Shown: one piece after another, positions 6,228-15,071 of the stretch
Position numbering within the stretch: the first letter of the stretch is position 1
Layout of the letters: each line of letters begins with the position of its first letter
NCBI GenBank assembly: GCA_003696465.1
Contig: RFHG01000093.1
Coordinates: 1-17,691 of the forward strand
Reading direction: 5' to 3'
Length of the DNA stretch: 17,691 nucleotides
DNA from: Gammaproteobacteria bacterium
Lineage (GTDB): Bacteria > Pseudomonadota > Gammaproteobacteria > J044
Translations under genes and position numbers: made by a program
The notes under the pieces: model-generated
What the model saw: only the letters and a program-made list of their open reading frames with translations
Told to the model about the DNA's origin: nothing
Database searches by the model: none

Positions 6228-7246
6228 GCCAGGCCCTCACCCTGAACCCGCCACAGATTGAGTGCCTCCATCAGGCTCGGCTCATCCCGCATCAGGGATC
6301 CGTGCACCGGGCTGTCGCGGTACATCTCCTGACGCGACTCGGCCAGCAGGTCGAGCATCGAACCGTCCTCGCGCTCAGGCTCCACCAGGGCCGCCAGATA
6401 GGAAGGCGGCGGGGTATGGAACAACAGACACAGCATGCCGGGATCGCGCTCCTGCGGGTGCGACCAGTAGAGCCAGGCGTTCCAGCCCTGATCGCCCAGA
6501 TGCGCGACGGCCAGCTGCATCCAGAACTGGATGAAATCGACCGGGTCGGCCACCGCCGGCAGCGGGAAGCGCAGCCCCCAGCGCACCCGACCCATGCCGC
6601 GACGGGCAATCCCCTTCAGCGTACTGGCCGTGGCCGCGACGAAGGCGGCACGCGCGGGCGGATCTTCCATCCCGGGCAATCCGGCCCACAGCTCGCCCAG
6701 CCTGCGCTGCTCGAAACGGGCCATCACCGTACGGATGGCCCGGTGCCGGTCCTGTTCGCAATCGACATGCGCCAGGCGTTCGCCCAGCACCTGAATACCG
6801 TCGCGGCTTTGTACATGACGTAATCCCTGTACCGCCTCGTCGAGTGCGGCGATGAGATCGGAACAGGCCATGGGCGCCAGCCCCTGCATCTCCTGCAGCA
6901 GCGGCAGGTGGCGGCTGACCAGCAGCGTGAACGGATAGCTGCGGCCGCTGCGATCACGACTTGGCATCACCACCCCGGCCAGGGTGTGCGAATCCTCGCT
7001 GCCCACATGCAGAAAACCCAGGGTGCGCAGGCCGGACAGATGACTGGACCACTGCTCCCCGTGGTTGCGAATCATCAGGGCCACGCCATCCTGAACCCAG
7101 TTCTCGAACGCCTTGATCTCGCGCCCGCTCACATTGTGGCGAATGAAATCGGCATGGGTCGGCAACTTGCCGAACCAGGCGATCTCGCGCACCGGCCGCT
7201 CGGCTGCGGCGTTCTTTTGCTTGTCACTTCCGAATCCGAACCACAT
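6224..7246 (-). CDS. tagF: T6SS-associated post-translational regulator TagF
   Basis: The 340-residue product carries an N-terminal TagF domain (DUF2094 family), seen in FGKLPTHADFIRHNVSGREI at about residues 25-44 and GVVMPSRDRSGRSYPFTLLV further on. Known TagF proteins repress T6SS assembly post-translationally and are linked to the Fha/TagH protein and the PpkA/PppA kinase-phosphatase switch. This one is longer than the minimal family, with a C-terminal region rich in Trp (WNAWLYWSHPQERDPGMLC). No phosphatase domain is fused to it. It starts 3 bases after the tssM stop with a poor Shine-Dalgarno, so coupled translation is likely, and overlaps tssA. No kinase or phosphatase gene is nearby, so what it senses is unclear. 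Confidence 0.93.
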   Translation of the reverse strand: MWFGFGSDKQKNAAAERPVREIAWFGKLPTHADFIRHNVSGREIKAFENWVQDGVALMIRNHGEQWSSHLSGLRTLGFLHVGSEDSHTLAGVVMPSRDRSGRSYPFTLLVSRHLPLLQEMQGLAPMACSDLIAALDEAVQGLRHVQSRDGIQVLGERLAHVDCEQDRHRAIRTVMARFEQRRLGELWAGLPGMEDPPARAAFVAATASTLKGIARRGMGRVRWGLRFPLPAVADPVDFIQFWMQLAVAHLGDQGWNAWLYWSHPQERDPGMLCLLFHTPPPSYLAALVEPEREDGSMLDLLAESRQEMYRDSPVHGSLMRDEPSLMEALNLWRVQGEGLA

Positions 7247-7249
7247 GAT

Positions 7250-10200
7250 TCAATCCCGCATGGCCATCTGTTCCGGCTGGTCGATCCGCCGCGCGACCAG
7301 CCGCTGCGGCAATTCCAGCCCACTGAGCAGACCCGGCTGCAACAGGCTGTGGCGTCGGTCGGCCTTGAGGCGGAAGGCCACTTTCACCGGCTGCCCGTTG
7401 ATGGCCGTGAGCTGCCACTCGCTCAGGTATTCGTTGCCATGCAGCTTGCGCCGCCGGGCCTTCTGCAACAGGTGGAACAGGCCCCACGGCCCCTCCTCGG
7501 CCTGCTCCGCGGTGTAATTGCCGCGGCTGGAGACGGCCGCCACCCGCGCGCCCAGGTCGCCAGCGCTGCCCGGCCATTCGAACGACTTCCATTCCTGGGG
7601 GCCGTTACGGTAGCGATAGCTCTGCCCATTGCTCTCGATGAGGATCTCGCTCATCCCGGAACTGGGAATGGGATAGGCGGCAAAGCGCAGCTGCGGCATG
7701 TCGCCGTTGCGCCGGAACATGGCCGAGGTAATGCGCTGGGCCCGGTTGAGCGCCGCCACCAGCTGCTTGCTGAAGCCCGGCTCCACATCGAGCCAGCGAC
7801 GCTGGCGCCAGACATGGCGCTGCTTGACCAGATATGCCGACAGATGGTTTTCGACGAAACTCCACAGGGTGCCATCACCCGGGCGGAAGAATTCCGCCAC
7901 ATCCGACAGCGCGGCATCGGCTCCGTTGCGGCTGAAGGGGAAGCGCCCGCGGATGCGGTCGTCATACTCCTCCATGACCATCATCTGCCACTTGCGCTCC
8001 ACTTCCTGCATGGCGGTATCCAGGATTGCCCGCCACGACTGGCGGATGCCGGACAGGAACAGCGGCTCGACCGCACGGCGGGTCTCCATGCCGGTGCCAT
8101 TGAGCAGACTGGTGGTGCTGATCCAGCTCTTGTACAGCTCGCTGTCACCGCCGTTGCTGCCGAGCAGGTTGGATGCGTACATCTCCGCATCGCGCAGCGG
8201 TTCGCTGGAGGCCCGCAACTGCTCCAGCTCGCCCTGCACCGAGGCCAGCGAAAGCAGGTACTGGTTGATGAGGTCGCTCACCTTGCGCTGTTCGGCAGCG
8301 GTGGCGAAACGGCGCAGATCGGCAAACAGCTGCTCGGTTTCCGGGACCTTTTTCAGGCTGGCGAGACTGACCTCGGACCGTTTCCATTCACCGTCCTCGT
8401 ACTCCCAGGGCACCTCGCGCAGATCGATGTTCTGCAGCACGAAGGCGAACAGGCGTGCAATGGGGCCGTCCTGGCTTGCCAGCAGCTGGATCTTGTCGGC
8501 GGCATTGCCGATGCTGTCGAAGGGCCGCACCTGGACATGGGCCAGGAATTCGAACCAGGCCTTGCGATAGTCTGCAAAATAGAGCGCGCGGATCTGGTTT
8601 TCCAGTCTGCGCGCCAGGGCCTCGTTGCCACCGGCGCCGGCCTTGGTGTCCGCCTTGTCCGCTGCCCCTGCCTCCTTGTCTGCGTTGTCCCCGAGGGCCA
8701 GGTCAATGGCCGCCTGCGTGCCCAGCACCCAGTCGCCCCGGCTGGCCGTCTGCGCGGCCATGCGGATCTCGCGCGAGGCGAACTCTTCCCAGCCCTTGCG
8801 GGTATAGAGCACGGGGATACGCGCCTCGGAGGTGAGATAGCTGATGCCGCGCGTGCGCACCAGGTGGCGCAGCTTGGCCGTCTTGAGCAGCAGCTTGCCC
8901 TTGTTCCGGATCTGCGCGTACAGCACTTCGGGGTTCGGCGGCGTGCGCAGGTGGTTGCGGGCCTGCTCGACCAGTTCGTCGCTGGCCTTCCAGTGCGCGG
9001 TATGCAGCGGGTCATCCGCGGCACGGCGCATGTTGTTCAGGTACAGACGCACCGCTCCGGCCAGCCGCTCGCGCACGCCGGCATCCGGAATCACCGCCAC
9101 CAGCTCGGGATACCAGCTGGCCAGGAACACCGCCGGATCCGGGTCGCGTTCGAGGAACTGCGGCTGGGAAAGCTGCAGGTAGGCCTTGAGTGTCTGGTAG
9201 TAGTCGCTGCGCAGCTCGGCGTATTCGTCCTCGCGCCTGACCTTGTCCCAGCGCAGGGCATACTGTGCCAGCCGCGCCTCCATGGCGCGCGCCACCGGCC
9301 CGAGGAAGACCCGTTCCATGGCCCGATTGAGCATCCCTTCCAGGGCCTCGCGCTGGGGCTCCCCGGCATACAGGCCGAGGTCCACGAACCAGCTTCGCTC
9401 CTTCTGCAGCGTGTCCAGGCGGTCGTACTGCGCCCAGGCCCGGGCCAGTGCCGCCAGCAGGTCCGGCGTGACTTCGCCGCCGCCGCGCTTCATCTCCTGC
9501 GCCAGCTTCTCCGCCGCGGACTCGCCCTGGGAAAGCAAGAGCCCGTTGGCGCTGTAGCTGGTGGTGAAGAACGCCAGCGCACCGATCAGCAGCACGGTGC
9601 CGGCTACCGCACTGGCCCCCTTTACCCACAGCGTGAGCCGGTGCAGCTGCTGGTTCATCTGCACGCTGCGCGGTGCCTTGAGCAACACGTCCTGGATAAA
9701 GCCCTTGATGAAATAGCTTTTCTTGCGGTCGGGCTCCATCTCGCCCGGCTCCGGCTGTGCATGGCCAAAGGCATTGCGCAGGTTGCCGACGATGCGCGCC
9801 AGCGGCAGCCCCTCCTGGGTTCCGCTGGTGCAGTACACACCCTGGAATACCGGCGCCTCCTGGTAGGGATTGTCCTTGACCAGCAGGTTGAGGAACTCGA
9901 TCAGTCGCTCGCTGGCGGCGCGGAACTGGGCCGGGAACTCGAAGATCTCGTTGCGGATCGCGTGCTTGCGCTGCATGCCCATCTTGCGCAGGCGGAGGTC
10001 GCAGAGCCGGGTATAGATGCGCTCCATCCCCTGCTCGATGCGTTCGGACAGGCGGGCCGCATCGCGCTCCCCGTCGAGCCAGATGCCGAGCAGCTGTTCC
10101 CGCTCGCGTTCGCTCATGTCGCCGAAGTAGGCCTCGAAGCCCTTGATGAGGTCGCACTTGGTGAACACCAGATAGACCGGAATCAGATAGCCGAGCTCGC

Positions 10201-10936
10201 GAATCAGCTCGTCGATACGCTCGCGAATGACCTTCACATGCCATTCCAGGCGCTCGTCGTCGGCCAGCAGGATGTCCTCCATGCTCACCGCCACCATGAC
10301 GCCATTGACCGGGAGCCGGCGACGGTACTTCTTCAGCAGGCCGAGAAAGCCCATCCATTCGTCGCGGTCGTCCTCCTCGGTGGTATAGCGCCCCGCGGTA
10401 TCGAGAAACACCGCTTCCTCGGCAAACCACCAGTCGCAGTTGCGGGTGCCGCCGAAACCGCGCACCTCGATGTCCTGGGCCTGATTACCGGGGAAGTGCA
10501 GGCCGGAATTGCGCAGAAAGGTGCTCTTGCCGGCCGCCGAGGGGCCGATGACGAGATACCATGGCAGGGCGTAGAGGGCTGCGCTGCCCCGGTGCCGCAA
10601 CCCCAGCCCGGAAGACTTGAGCGAGGCCACGGCCTCCTCCATCTTTTCGCGCAGGGCCTGCAACTCGGCCTCGTCGGCAGCAGAGGCTGCGGCATCCTCT
10701 TCCAGCGCCTTTTGCAGGCCGCTGCCGCGGCGCCGGGCCAGCCACCAGGTCACGCCCATGTAGAGGCCCGCCAGCAGCAGCAGGACGCCAATGACTGCCA
10801 GCCGCCACATTGGCGACCTGAGCCCCACCAGATGGCCGCCGAACCAGACCAGGCCGATGACCACGACCAGGGCCACGGCCAGGCTGCCCCCGCGACTGAG
10901 CAGATAGCGACTCAGCAGTTGCAGCAGGCGACTCAT
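7250..10936 (-). CDS. tssM: T6SS membrane complex protein TssM (IcmF)
   Basis: The 1228-residue product is TssM, the inner-membrane protein that spans the periplasm and with TssL and TssJ forms the envelope channel. Two N-terminal membrane segments (about 17-34 and 45-65) precede a cytoplasmic NTPase-like domain with an intact Walker A, GPSAAGKST (131-139), DTAGRY (179-184) and TKCD (259-262). A third membrane segment lies at about 437-458, and the remaining 770 residues form the periplasmic domain that binds TssJ. An Ala/Asp/Lys-rich linker at about 750-770 is unusual. The start at 10936 has GGAGGAGG about 8 bases upstream and overlaps the tssL stop by four bases. Size and order are normal, and the gene seems intact. 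Confidence 0.97.
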   Translation of the reverse strand: MSRLLQLLSRYLLSRGGSLAVALVVVIGLVWFGGHLVGLRSPMWRLAVIGVLLLLAGLYMGVTWWLARRRGSGLQKALEEDAAASAADEAELQALREKMEEAVASLKSSGLGLRHRGSAALYALPWYLVIGPSAAGKSTFLRNSGLHFPGNQAQDIEVRGFGGTRNCDWWFAEEAVFLDTAGRYTTEEDDRDEWMGFLGLLKKYRRRLPVNGVMVAVSMEDILLADDERLEWHVKVIRERIDELIRELGYLIPVYLVFTKCDLIKGFEAYFGDMSEREREQLLGIWLDGERDAARLSERIEQGMERIYTRLCDLRLRKMGMQRKHAIRNEIFEFPAQFRAASERLIEFLNLLVKDNPYQEAPVFQGVYCTSGTQEGLPLARIVGNLRNAFGHAQPEPGEMEPDRKKSYFIKGFIQDVLLKAPRSVQMNQQLHRLTLWVKGASAVAGTVLLIGALAFFTTSYSANGLLLSQGESAAEKLAQEMKRGGGEVTPDLLAALARAWAQYDRLDTLQKERSWFVDLGLYAGEPQREALEGMLNRAMERVFLGPVARAMEARLAQYALRWDKVRREDEYAELRSDYYQTLKAYLQLSQPQFLERDPDPAVFLASWYPELVAVIPDAGVRERLAGAVRLYLNNMRRAADDPLHTAHWKASDELVEQARNHLRTPPNPEVLYAQIRNKGKLLLKTAKLRHLVRTRGISYLTSEARIPVLYTRKGWEEFASREIRMAAQTASRGDWVLGTQAAIDLALGDNADKEAGAADKADTKAGAGGNEALARRLENQIRALYFADYRKAWFEFLAHVQVRPFDSIGNAADKIQLLASQDGPIARLFAFVLQNIDLREVPWEYEDGEWKRSEVSLASLKKVPETEQLFADLRRFATAAEQRKVSDLINQYLLSLASVQGELEQLRASSEPLRDAEMYASNLLGSNGGDSELYKSWISTTSLLNGTGMETRRAVEPLFLSGIRQSWRAILDTAMQEVERKWQMMVMEEYDDRIRGRFPFSRNGADAALSDVAEFFRPGDGTLWSFVENHLSAYLVKQRHVWRQRRWLDVEPGFSKQLVAALNRAQRITSAMFRRNGDMPQLRFAAYPIPSSGMSEILIESNGQSYRYRNGPQEWKSFEWPGSAGDLGARVAAVSSRGNYTAEQAEEGPWGLFHLLQKARRRKLHGNEYLSEWQLTAINGQPVKVAFRLKADRRHSLLQPGLLSGLELPQRLVARRIDQPEQMAMRD

Positions 10937-11652
10937 GGCAGGACCTCCTCCTGATGCACCGGCAGCGACGCTGTCAGGGCCGCGATCTGCTCGGCCGAAG
11001 TGCCGGCCCGGTGCGCCAGCGCGGCCTGGAAGCCGAGCCAGGCCAGTACTGCCAGCGACAGGGTGACGGTGGGAATGACCCACAGCGGGACCTGCTGGCG
11101 GACCTGTTGCAGCATGCCCTCGGCCGGGGCCGCACCGGGTGTGATGCGTGGCTCCAGATTGCGCTGATAGTTGTCGATCTGGGCCTGCAGATCGACCTGC
11201 AGGGCCATCAGCTGCTCCAGCCCGCGCAGCCGGTACATGCCCTCGAAACCAAGCTGCAGGCAGACGAAGTACACCTCGAGCACGTCACGCGCCTGTTCCC
11301 CGCGCTGGCGCAGTTCGGCGAGGCGCTCGTAGAACTTTTCCCCGGCCAGGTGATCGCCGAAAAAGCTCACCTGCAACGGCTCGGCCATCCATTCCAGCCG
11401 CCCCGGCCACTCCGAGGACATTACGGCCTCGTCGATATAGGCCACCACGGCATACTTGGCATCGCGGATGTCCTGGGCACTGATCCGGGCCTCGAAGCCG
11501 AGACGCTCCATTTCGTCGCAGGCACGGATCACGCGCTCGCGGAAGTCCTCGCCCAGACTGGCTCCGCGATCACCGCGCTTGAGTTCGGCGGCGAGCGCGA
11601 ACAGGCCCTGGGTACATTCCAGCAGGGGGTTGACGGTATGTTCCTCGGCCAT
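10933..11652 (-). CDS. tssL: T6SS membrane complex protein TssL (DotU/IcmH)
   Basis: The 239-residue product is TssL, the inner-membrane partner of TssM that links the membrane complex to the baseplate through TssK and TssE. The cytoplasmic helical domain shows YIDEAVMSSEW (72-82), SFFGDHLAGEKFYERL (96-111) and VYFVCLQLGFEGMYR (127-141), all typical. A single membrane helix lies at about 190-211, followed by a periplasmic tail of about 28 residues. It has no OmpA-like peptidoglycan-binding domain, so anchoring to the cell wall, if any, must come from another protein. The start at 11652 (MAEEHTVNPLLE) lies 7 bases after the tssK stop, with AAGGAG overlapping that stop codon. Confidence 0.96.
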   Translation of the reverse strand: MAEEHTVNPLLECTQGLFALAAELKRGDRGASLGEDFRERVIRACDEMERLGFEARISAQDIRDAKYAVVAYIDEAVMSSEWPGRLEWMAEPLQVSFFGDHLAGEKFYERLAELRQRGEQARDVLEVYFVCLQLGFEGMYRLRGLEQLMALQVDLQAQIDNYQRNLEPRITPGAAPAEGMLQQVRQQVPLWVIPTVTLSLAVLAWLGFQAALAHRAGTSAEQIAALTASLPVHQEEVLP

Positions 11653-11659
11653 GGACAGG

Positions 11660-12985
11660 TTACTCCTTGACATTGAGCAGCTCGATCTCGAGCGCCGAGA
11701 ATTCGCGGCCCACATGGATGCCAAGTGACTGGTCCTCGACAATCTGCTCCCAGGAAGGGCCGCTGGGCTCGATGCGGAAGTATTCGTAGCCGCTGCGCAC
11801 CGGCAATGCTGCCGGCGGATTCTGCACATGCATCAGCCGCGCCCCGGGCACGGCCGACATCACCATCAGCTCGATCTGCTGGCGCGAACCGACCTTGACC
11901 CGGGTCTCGAAGTCGCGCACCCAGCCCGGCTCCAGGCCGTGCCCCTTGACGGCAAGGTAGAGGGTGTCGGCGAACTGCATCGGGTCGAGGTGCTCCACCG
12001 ACAGCAAGGCGCTGGATTCGCGCTTCAGCTCCAGCGGCTTGAGTGCCTCCGGTGCCGCGGTGTGCAGCAGGGCGGAAAGCGCCTGCTCCAGGGCGGCGAA
12101 CACCTCGGCGGGGCGATCGTGATCGTAGGGCGGCAGCTCCTTGACCCCGGCACCGGCATCAAACGGCGCCAGTGCGGCGATGGTGCGGGCCAGCAGCAGA
12201 TACAGCTCTTCCGGATGCATGCTGCCGTGCAGCCGGGCATGGCGCAGGGCCGGCAGCGCGGAGCCCAGGGCCTGGATGAGCAGGAAGCTGGTCAGCTCCC
12301 CCGGGCCGAAGCGCAGCGTGCCCGAGGCCAGCTGCTCGCGGGCACGGTCCAGGCTGCGCAGGCGGGCCGTCACCATGTCGATGAGGCGGTCGAGCAGGGC
12401 CAGCATGGCAGGCGACGCACGCAGCCGCAGAAGCGGCGGCATGAAGGCCTCGTCCAGCGCATAACCACCATCGGCCTGGCGCATCAGACGGGCCAACGGC
12501 AGCACGCTGAACTGCTCCGAAATGCTGCCCTCGGGCAGCAGCATCAGCCGCGGCCGGCCGAATACCAGCTCCTGTTCGCGCGCCGGGTCATTCTCGTCGC
12601 GCACGGGGCGGAACTCGGCCTCCCAGGCGTGCAGCACGCCACTGGCCGGATAACCGGGCAGCCCCTGCACCGCGTTGTTGGCGGGAATGGCCAGACGCAC
12701 CTCGACCGCGGGTTGATCCAGCTCGTCCAGTGCCAGTGACAGGGTACCGTCGCGGGCAGCATCGTGGCTTACCAGACGCCCGTCGGGGAACACCGCGTCA
12801 CAGCGTGCAACCCGCAGCTGACCACCCTCGAGCGCCAGCTCGTCGAGTTCGAGGTCGATGAAGCCGCGCGCGAACGGGCGCACGCTGCGCAACCGGAAAT
12901 GCCCGGCCTCGTGCTGCAGTGCATCCCATGCCTGGAAGTGCTGCTGGCTCAGCAGCTGACCTTCGGCCCAGACCAGTCGTTGCAT
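11660..12985 (-). CDS. tssK: T6SS baseplate protein TssK
   Basis: The 441-residue product is TssK, the trimeric baseplate component that connects the wedge proteins to the TssL/TssM membrane complex and is related to phage receptor-binding proteins. The N-terminus MQRLVWAEGQLLSQQHFQAW is the conserved beginning of the family. The FGRPRLMLLP segment and the C-terminal ARLMHVQNPPAALPVRSGYE and YFRIEPSGPSW match the expected shell and head domains. Length is normal. GGAGG lies 5 bases upstream of the start at 12985. The gene follows tssJ by 30 bases and precedes tssL by 7. Confidence 0.96.
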   Translation of the reverse strand: MQRLVWAEGQLLSQQHFQAWDALQHEAGHFRLRSVRPFARGFIDLELDELALEGGQLRVARCDAVFPDGRLVSHDAARDGTLSLALDELDQPAVEVRLAIPANNAVQGLPGYPASGVLHAWEAEFRPVRDENDPAREQELVFGRPRLMLLPEGSISEQFSVLPLARLMRQADGGYALDEAFMPPLLRLRASPAMLALLDRLIDMVTARLRSLDRAREQLASGTLRFGPGELTSFLLIQALGSALPALRHARLHGSMHPEELYLLLARTIAALAPFDAGAGVKELPPYDHDRPAEVFAALEQALSALLHTAAPEALKPLELKRESSALLSVEHLDPMQFADTLYLAVKGHGLEPGWVRDFETRVKVGSRQQIELMVMSAVPGARLMHVQNPPAALPVRSGYEYFRIEPSGPSWEQIVEDQSLGIHVGREFSALEIELLNVKE

Positions 12986-13015
12986 GTCTTCCTCCCTGAA
13001 GTCGGGTGCGCGGGC

Positions 13016-13492
13016 TCAGCCCTCGTAGATCTCGATCCGGTTGCCCTGCAGACGCACGTCGATACTGGAGGACAGCTTGCGTCCCACCCAGCTGGTGGAG
13101 AGCTTTTTCCAGTCCTTCCAGTTGCGGTCGATGGGCGAGCGGAACACGGCCATCACGCCGACCCAGGCGGCACGCGGATGGCGCTTGATGGTCAGCGTCT
13201 TCTGCGAGGCCGGATCGATGACGATTTCCTGGTGCACCAGCAGCTGGTCGCCGAGCACGCCAATGTCGTTGCGCCACAGGTCCTTGAACGAGGCCTGTTC
13301 GAAGGCGGTGATGTCGGACAGCTGATAGACGCGCACGACCACCGGCAGGGGATGGTTCTCCCGGTCCATGTTGATATTGGCCGAGGAAGACAGGTCCATC
13401 TTCAGCTGGGGGCCGCTGCAGGCGGCCAGCAGGGTGACCGTGGCAGCCAGCAGCAGGCTGCCCAGGCGACGGTGCAGGATGAACGGCTTCAT
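13016..13492 (-). CDS. tssJ: T6SS outer membrane lipoprotein TssJ
   Basis: The 158-residue product is TssJ (SciN/VasD family), the lipoprotein that anchors the membrane complex in the outer membrane and contacts the TssM periplasmic domain. A lipoprotein signal ends with LLAAC, with the lipidated cysteine at residue 25; the following residues SGP contain no Asp at +2, consistent with outer membrane sorting. Family features include PVVVRVYQLSDITAFEQASF, DLWRND and VIDPASQKTLTIKRHPRAAW. The start at 13492 overlaps the TagH-like stop by four bases, and AAGGAG lies about 10 bases upstream. The protein appears complete. Confidence 0.95.
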   Translation of the reverse strand: MKPFILHRRLGSLLLAATVTLLAACSGPQLKMDLSSSANINMDRENHPLPVVVRVYQLSDITAFEQASFKDLWRNDIGVLGDQLLVHQEIVIDPASQKTLTIKRHPRAAWVGVMAVFRSPIDRNWKDWKKLSTSWVGRKLSSSIDVRLQGNRIEIYEG

Positions 13493-14124
13493 GACTTGGT
13501 GACTCCTTCCCTTTCTCTGGCTCGTACATAGGCGGGGACGAAGGCGCCGGCCACCAGCCGCTCGTAGCGCAGCAGGTCGTTCTCGCGCAGCTCGTCCCAG
13601 TGATCGCGATAGCCCTGCCACGCACGCAAGGTGCCCAGCACGGGCAGCACCCGGCCGGATTCGAAGCGGGCCGGAGCAAGGGCCTCCATGGCCTGCCCCG
13701 AAAGGGCCTCGAGTGCCGTCATCAGTGCCAGCTGGTGGCCACTCAGGTCGGCGAACAGATCGCTCAGGCGGGCCGCCGCGTCGCCCTGCCCGCGCAGCAG
13801 GCGGCGCAGGGCCGCGCGCGGCTGCGCCTCCTCGAACAGGACATGACTGCGGGGAAACACCCGGGCCGGGGCCAGCCCCAGCTCGTCGGCAAACTGGCGC
13901 TGTCCCTCGACCAGGGCGACCAGCCCCTCGAGGACAGTCGCGCCCACCGATGGCCGACGCGAGGTGCCCCCGGAGCGTGGCAGGGGGGGTGAGGATGTTG
14001 CAGGTTCCGGCAGTGACCTGTCCCTGGGTTGTGACTCCATCATGACGGCTTTCGTCCGTGTGCGTTGTCGGTTTCCTTGGCCGGCCGGGGCCGGATTGCG
14101 GGCGATGATACCGATGCCCGCCAT
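13489..14124 (-). CDS. TagH/Fha-like protein lacking the FHA domain (T6SS_FHA_C type)
   Basis: This 211-residue product resembles the C-terminal domain of T6SS-associated FHA proteins (TagH/Fha1). The telling part is the end, with LRAWQGYRDHWDELREN and LLRYERLVAGAFVPAYVRAR, together with ALRRLLRG upstream. Full TagH proteins are usually about 400-500 residues with an N-terminal phosphothreonine-binding FHA domain. Here only 80 bases separate the start from the barrel gene, so no FHA domain fits. The ATG at 14124 has AAAGGG 9 bases upstream and GC-rich codons follow it; ATGs at 14043 and 14040 (184 or 183 residues) are alternatives with poor Shine-Dalgarno sequences. It opens the T6SS string and overlaps tssJ by four bases. 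Assignment rests on the C-terminal likeness and on the fha-tssJ-tssK order, so it is good but not certain. Confidence 0.72.
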   Translation of the reverse strand: MAGIGIIARNPAPAGQGNRQRTRTKAVMMESQPRDRSLPEPATSSPPLPRSGGTSRRPSVGATVLEGLVALVEGQRQFADELGLAPARVFPRSHVLFEEAQPRAALRRLLRGQGDAAARLSDLFADLSGHQLALMTALEALSGQAMEALAPARFESGRVLPVLGTLRAWQGYRDHWDELRENDLLRYERLVAGAFVPAYVRAREREGVTKS

Positions 14125-14140
14125 TCAACGCAACCCTTTG

Positions 14141-14173
14141 ATTATATTATCGAAATTAATAAATCTATTGAAT
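14141..14173 (-). promoter_or_regulatory. Promoter candidate for the T6SS operon
   Basis: The AT-rich gap before the TagH-like gene holds, on the minus strand, TTCAAT (14173-14168), a 16-base spacer and GATAAT (14151-14146), overlapping a perfect TATAAT (14146-14141) that has no -35 at normal spacing. The gap is the only non-coding break upstream of the long T6SS string, so an operon promoter is expected here. Initiation from either -10 would leave a very short leader for the ATG at 14124 and would then favour the starts at 14043/14040. Confidence 0.38.
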
Positions 14174-14204
14174 AATGGACTATGCGGATGCGGCGATTGT
14201 CGGC

Positions 14205-15071
14205 TCAGTAGCGATACAGCAGCGCCAGCGAGAAGGCGGTTCCCGAGTATTCCGGACCGTCCTCACGCGGGCGGGTGCGATAGCCGCGGGCCAGCAGGTC
14301 GAGGGAGAGCCGGCGGCTGAAGGCATGATTGAAACCCAGGTCGACGATGCCTGTGTCGGCATCGATGCGATAGGCCCACCAGCCGGGCAGGAAGGCGTCG
14401 TCGGCGACCCATGCGGTGTAGCGAATCCGGCTTCCGTAACCGCCCCCGTAGGTGGACGGATCCAGGCTGGAGACGGCCTCGCCCAGGCGGGCGGAGAGGT
14501 CGAGATAGAGCTGACCGGAAGGATACAGGCGATAATTGAGGTAGCCCTCGAGCAGGGTATTGTCTAGGCTGAAGGTCTCCTCCTCGGCCTTTCGCGACTC
14601 GTAGCCCAGCGCGAGCCGCCCCTGCAGGCGGGTGGTCAGACGCTTGTCTGCCTGCAGCCGGATACGGGTCACGCCGGCATCCCGCAGGCTGCTGCGCCAG
14701 TCCTCCATGGCATAGCCCAATTCCAGGGCATAGCGGGTGGCGGTATAGCCGTGTCCGGGACGAAAGCGCAGGCTGGCCTCGGCCAGGATGCGGCTGCGGT
14801 CGAGCTTGTCATAGGTATCATGCCGGTTGGCATCGACGTGCAGTCGCACGCGCAGCCCGCTGCGTTCACCCAGCGTGAGGAATCCGCCTGCCTCCGCGCC
14901 GATGCCGAAGGCACTGTCGTCCAGGGTCTGGCCGGCAGGGCCCCGGTTGATGTTGTCGTCGCTCAGATAGTCTGCATTCAGCCCCAGCCACCAGGGCCGC
15001 CCGGCCTGGACCGCGGGTGCCATCAGCAGCACCATCAGCAGGGCGCCTGCCCCTCGGATCATTCTGTTCAT
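14205..15071 (-). CDS. Outer membrane beta-barrel protein of unknown function
   Basis: The 288-residue product has a signal peptide (MNRMIRGAGALLMVLLMAPA, cleaved after VQA) and then alternating aromatic and polar beta strands, for instance LRVRLHVDANRHDTY, TRYALELGYAMEDW and GYLNYRLYPSGQLYLDLSAR. It ends in SLALLYRY with a terminal aromatic residue, the usual signal for insertion by BamA. LNADYLSDDNINRGPAG near the N-terminus resembles the first strands of Slam-type (DUF560) barrels, but there is no TPR domain, so Slam function should not be assumed. AGGGGGG lies about 8 bases before the ATG at 15071. The gene is divergent from the FecR-domain gene and ends 80 bases before the T6SS string. 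Its partner and substrate are unknown. Confidence 0.8.
   Translation of the reverse strand: MNRMIRGAGALLMVLLMAPAVQAGRPWWLGLNADYLSDDNINRGPAGQTLDDSAFGIGAEAGGFLTLGERSGLRVRLHVDANRHDTYDKLDRSRILAEASLRFRPGHGYTATRYALELGYAMEDWRSSLRDAGVTRIRLQADKRLTTRLQGRLALGYESRKAEEETFSLDNTLLEGYLNYRLYPSGQLYLDLSARLGEAVSSLDPSTYGGGYGSRIRYTAWVADDAFLPGWWAYRIDADTGIVDLGFNHAFSRRLSLDLLARGYRTRPREDGPEYSGTAFSLALLYRY

Noticed and set aside
6908..10954. Very long open frame of about 1348 codons on the plus strand
   Set aside because: It lies antisense to tssM and parts of tagF, encodes a Gln/His/Leu-rich product with no family likeness, and is the usual mirror of a GC-rich gene. TssM has intact motifs and a good ribosome site on the other strand.
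10933..11652. Possible extended TssL with an OmpA-like peptidoglycan-binding domain
   Set aside because: Only about 28 residues follow the membrane helix, so no such domain is present.
14205..15071. Calling the barrel a Slam surface lipoprotein assembly protein
   Set aside because: Only the first-strand motif is reminiscent; the N-terminal TPR domain of Slam proteins is missing and no surface lipoprotein gene is adjacent.
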